Below, in pieces: positions 61,194-64,000 of a stretch of DNA of 64,000 bases; position 1 is the stretch's first letter; each line of letters begins with the position of its first letter. The stretch covers positions 1,288,001 through 1,352,000 of the forward strand of contig NZ_JAWPMM010000001.1 of assembly GCF_033344935.1 (NCBI RefSeq), given 5' to 3'. Origin of the DNA: Reichenbachiella sp. Its GTDB lineage: Bacteria > Bacteroidota > Bacteroidia > Cytophagales > Cyclobacteriaceae. The notes under the pieces were generated by a model. It did not search any database and was not told the DNA's origin. It saw nothing but the letters and a program-made list of their open reading frames with translations. The translations under genes and the position numbers were made by a program.

Positions 61194-62985
61194 GACTTAC
61201 AAAAAAACTGCTGCCCTGCCCAACTTCTGATTCAAGCCAAACTTTTCCTCCCAGATCTTTCACGTATTTTTTTACGATAGATAATCCTAGTCCCGTGGAA
61301 GATTCATTGCCTGTAGGTTCGGCACTAAGTTTTTGAAATCGTTGGAATATTAGTTGTTTATCTTCCTCGGTAAATCCAGGTCCTTGATCATTTACTTCGA
61401 ATATAATATGGCTTTCTTTTTTGTCGACTTTCAACGATACAATGGTATCAGCAGGTGAAAACTTGACTGCATTGGAAAGTAAATTCTCAAGTACGAGAAA
61501 CAGCAGCATATGATCAGTTTCTAATGTCAGATTGTTCAAAGGCTTTATTACTTCAATCTCGATGTCCTTGTTAATAGCTGCAGGTCTATATCTGGACACA
61601 AGATCCTCAACCAACTGATCAATATTTACTTCCTCTTTCAGGATTTCTTTGTTGTTGTTTTCTAGAGTGCTAGGATTAAGGATTTTGGTAATCATTTGAT
61701 TCATGCGGTTAGCCGTTACTCCAATTTTGTCTAGGTAATCCTTTTGATCATCACTTAATTTTTCACTCTCATTGATCATGATGCCAGAGAGTCCCAAAAT
61801 ATTATTTAAGGGAGACCTCAAATCATGTGCTAATATGTTCACTAGATTGTTTTTATCCTCATTCAGCGCCAACAACTGAGCATTTCGGTTCATCAATTGT
61901 TCATTCTTTTGTCTAATATCTTTTTGCTGAATTTCAATTTGATCTTTTTGAGCAATGATGAGTTTTGTTGTTTTCTGGTTGTTGTAAAAAAGATACATAA
62001 TGACAGCTAAAAAGAGTAGCACTACACCAATACCTAAAAGCAAAATTCGCTTGTAAGTTTTTTCTTCCTCTAGCTTAAGGTTGGCATTCTTAATTAGTGC
62101 CAACTGAATCTCTTTTTCCTTAGTTAGGATATAGGTACCCAGTTGTTCCCGGTCATACGAACTATCGATGAATTGATACAATTCATTACCAAGATACTTA
62201 GATATGATACTGGATATTTTGGTTTTATAATTTTCGTCGGCAAGAAATTCATTGAATGGAATATCCCAATCGCTAGACTGGGGCAAAATAAAACCATAAC
62301 CAATTCCTCGGATCGTGAAGAAATTTTGGCGGGTAAGATCTCGTCCATTTTTAATCCATATGAGATAAATGGGTAAGTCAATAAAGCCAAACATGTGATC
62401 GGATTTACTTATATGATCCAGTAGATTTTCGTCACTATCGATATAGCGAATCTCATAATTCATCTGAAGCTCTTCTTTTATTTGAAGGAGATGTTTTTCA
62501 TAAGTAGTACCTTTTATGGTAACAGCCACCATGTTATTCATGAGTTCGTTGACTTGCTCTAAGTCACGAACTATAGGAGTGCCTTGACTAGAGACAAGAA
62601 CGCTGATGTCAGGCAGATAGGAGTTTGTGAATTTGACTTGTTGCTTTCTTTCCTCGGTAATAGAAAAAGCCGATACACCAAATTTGTTGGGTTTAGAAGA
62701 GGAATTTATGTTGGTGAGAATATTATTGAAGCTTTTATCTTTGATCCAATTCAGCTTCAGTTCTATTTGGTGTTTTTGCTGTAAGTATTCTCCAAAAGTC
62801 TCGATCAACTCATATTCAAGGCCAATCAATTCCTGTTTAGCATTATGCTGGACGAATGGTCTGGAAGTAAACCACAATAGATCTAATTCTGCCTTTTTGT
62901 CTGCTTTGGCCTGTTGCCAAGAATCAGCCAGAACGTTGTTAGAAAAATGAACGAATAAGGTTAGACTTATTAAAAAAAAGCGCAT
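61183..62985 (-). CDS. Sensor histidine kinase with solute-binding-protein domain (paralogue)
   Basis: The protein is about 600 residues from the Met at 62985 (signal peptide MRFFLISLTLFVHFSNNVLA). It has the same plan as the kinase at 46545-48371: a binding-protein domain with SSDWDIPFNEFLADENY and VTIKGTTYEKHL, one membrane helix (about 320-340), a coiled coil, HisKA with His387 in LAHDLRSPLNN, and HATPase_c (LLSNAVKFSP, STGLGLSIVKKYV). No regulator gene is adjacent, so its partner is elsewhere. Confidence 0.88.
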   Translation of the reverse strand: MRFFLISLTLFVHFSNNVLADSWQQAKADKKAELDLLWFTSRPFVQHNAKQELIGLEYELIETFGEYLQQKHQIELKLNWIKDKSFNNILTNINSSSKPNKFGVSAFSITEERKQQVKFTNSYLPDISVLVSSQGTPIVRDLEQVNELMNNMVAVTIKGTTYEKHLLQIKEELQMNYEIRYIDSDENLLDHISKSDHMFGFIDLPIYLIWIKNGRDLTRQNFFTIRGIGYGFILPQSSDWDIPFNEFLADENYKTKISSIISKYLGNELYQFIDSSYDREQLGTYILTKEKEIQLALIKNANLKLEEEKTYKRILLLGIGVVLLFLAVIMYLFYNNQKTTKLIIAQKDQIEIQQKDIRQKNEQLMNRNAQLLALNEDKNNLVNILAHDLRSPLNNILGLSGIMINESEKLSDDQKDYLDKIGVTANRMNQMITKILNPSTLENNNKEILKEEVNIDQLVEDLVSRYRPAAINKDIEIEVIKPLNNLTLETDHMLLFLVLENLLSNAVKFSPADTIVSLKVDKKESHIIFEVNDQGPGFTEEDKQLIFQRFQKLSAEPTGNESSTGLGLSIVKKYVKDLGGKVWLESEVGQGSSFFVSLNA

Positions 62986-63078
62986 AGGCCTAAATATGCC
63001 GAATAAACTTGGATTAAGCAATATAGAGAAGTGATTTTGGAGGAGATAAAAACAATTTATTTCCTCCAAATTTTCTTT

Positions 63079-64000
63079 CTATTGTAGTTTCTTGTACTTG
63101 ATCCTCTTAGGCTCTACATTTCCCTGGCGCTTCATTCGATTTTCTTCATAAGCAGAGAATGGACCGTCAAAGAAATACACCTGACTGTCACCCTCGAAGG
63201 CTAATGTATGCGTGCATACTCTATCTAAAAACCATCTGTCGTGACTAATGATAACAGCGCACCCTGCGAAGTTTTCCAGAGCTTCCTCAAGTGCTCGTAA
63301 GGTGTTTACATCCAAATCGTTTGTTGGTTCATCAAGAAGGAGTAAGTTGGCTCCTTGCTTAAGTGTCATGGCGAGATGGACTCTGTTTCGCTCACCGCCT
63401 GATAATGCACTTACTTTTTTGCCCTGATCAGACCCACCAAAGTTGAATTTACTCACATAAGCCCGAGAGTTCATTTGTTTGCCGCCAAGTTCAATCAATT
63501 CATTGCCTTCAGAAATAACTTCCCAAACAGATTTATTCGGATCTAAATCATCATGCTCTTGATCCACGTAGGCGATCTGAACCGTAGAACCTATATCAAA
63601 CGAACCGCTATCTGGTTTCTCTTTTCCGGTGATCATATTGAACAGGGTAGTTTTACCTGCTCCGTTTGGTCCTACGATTCCTACAATTCCTGCTTGTGGT
63701 AAAGAAAACGTAAGGTTTTCATAGAGCAATTTGTCACCAAATGCCTTTGATACTCCTTCTACTTCGATGACTTTGTCACCCAATCTCGGTCCAGGTGGGA
63801 TGTAAAGTTCTAGTTTGCTTTCTCTTTCATTGGCATCCTGACCAGCAAGCTTATCATAGGCTGCCAACCTCGCCTTTCCTTTGGCCTGACGACCCTTTGG
63901 AGTCATTCTTACCCACTCAAGCTCTCGCTCCAGCGTCTTCTGTCTTTTGGACTCTGTTTTCTCTTCTTGGGCTAGTCGTTTTTGTTTCTGATCTAACCAG
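63079..64000 (-). CDS. ettA: Energy-dependent translational throttle protein EttA (ABC-F), N-terminal part missing
   Basis: The frame runs off the right edge, so only the C-terminal 307 or so residues are present. They include the linker between the two ATPases (KRLAQEEKTESKRQKTLERE, ending ELEWVRMTPKGRQ), the second Walker A (GPNGAGKTT), signature LSGGERNR, Walker B LLLLDEPTNDLD and the C-terminal YEENRMKRQG. ABC-F EttA binds the ribosomal E site and gates translation by ADP/ATP ratio. The linker and signature fit EttA better than Uup. Confidence 0.92.
   Translation of the reverse strand, partial: WLDQKQKRLAQEEKTESKRQKTLERELEWVRMTPKGRQAKGKARLAAYDKLAGQDANERESKLELYIPPGPRLGDKVIEVEGVSKAFGDKLLYENLTFSLPQAGIVGIVGPNGAGKTTLFNMITGKEKPDSGSFDIGSTVQIAYVDQEHDDLDPNKSVWEVISEGNELIELGGKQMNSRAYVSKFNFGGSDQGKKVSALSGGERNRVHLAMTLKQGANLLLLDEPTNDLDVNTLRALEEALENFAGCAVIISHDRWFLDRVCTHTLAFEGDSQVYFFDGPFSAYEENRMKRQGNVEPKRIKYKKLQ

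Noticed and set aside
1-64000. tRNA, rRNA, CRISPR arrays, insertion sequences, prophage
   Set aside because: The gaps between genes are short and were read through; no cloverleaf, regular spacer array, transposase or phage gene was seen.

Overview
The window comes from a Bacteroidota chromosome, most likely a marine, polysaccharide-degrading member of the Cytophagales (lineage inferred from gene content only). Pointers are a hybrid two-component system (HTCS), several STN-type TonB-dependent receptors, a FecI/FecR pair, a DUF4249 protein, a type IX secretion C-terminal domain, many lipoproteins, an almost complete lack of Shine-Dalgarno sites, and repeated TAnnTTTG motifs of the Bacteroidota promoter type. 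There is no rRNA, tRNA, CRISPR array or insertion sequence.

Left part (1-15 kb): the end of a pectin-use locus. A family 9 pectate lyase (5' end outside the window), an acetylesterase-like hydrolase, a DUF4861 lipoprotein and a secreted cupin are tightly packed on the plus strand. A minus-strand hipBA toxin-antitoxin pair separates them from an HTCS regulator and a rhamnogalacturonan acetylesterase. Next comes a second propeller/Y_Y_Y sensor that lacks any kinase, then a bestrophin-type channel.

Middle (15-36 kb): a cytochrome c lipoprotein, a VOC protein and a CPA2 antiporter; a four-gene module of small secreted protein, TonB receptor, DUF4249 lipoprotein and macroglobulin-like protein; a TlpA-type oxidoreductase; Tex; two linked unknown exported proteins; cystathionine beta-synthase; a surface-protein gene broken by an in-frame TAG; a PKD lipoprotein with three tandem repeats; a 48-residue lipoprotein; a glycosyltransferase; and glutamate racemase.

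Respiratory block (36.6-46.5 kb): nuoH-I-J-K-L-M-N with purF 8 bp behind it. NuoI carries a repetitive basic C-terminal tail whose DNA resembles an intergenic repeat elsewhere in the window. nuoA-G are not adjacent.

Right part (46.5-64 kb): a minus-strand run of ECF sigma factor, FecR, TonB receptor, TPR histidine kinase, LytTR regulator and a kinase with a solute-binding-protein sensor. A second kinase of the last type lies at 61.2-63.0 kb. Between them are a T9SS-CTD-only small protein, a PadR/FtsX-permease pair with two identical palindromes upstream, two unknown lipoproteins and an isochorismatase-family hydrolase. The window ends inside ettA.

The strongest leads are the repeat-derived NuoI tail, the kinase-less sensor, the sigma/receptor/kinase block, the uncharacterised TonB-DUF4249-macroglobulin module, and the PadR palindromes.
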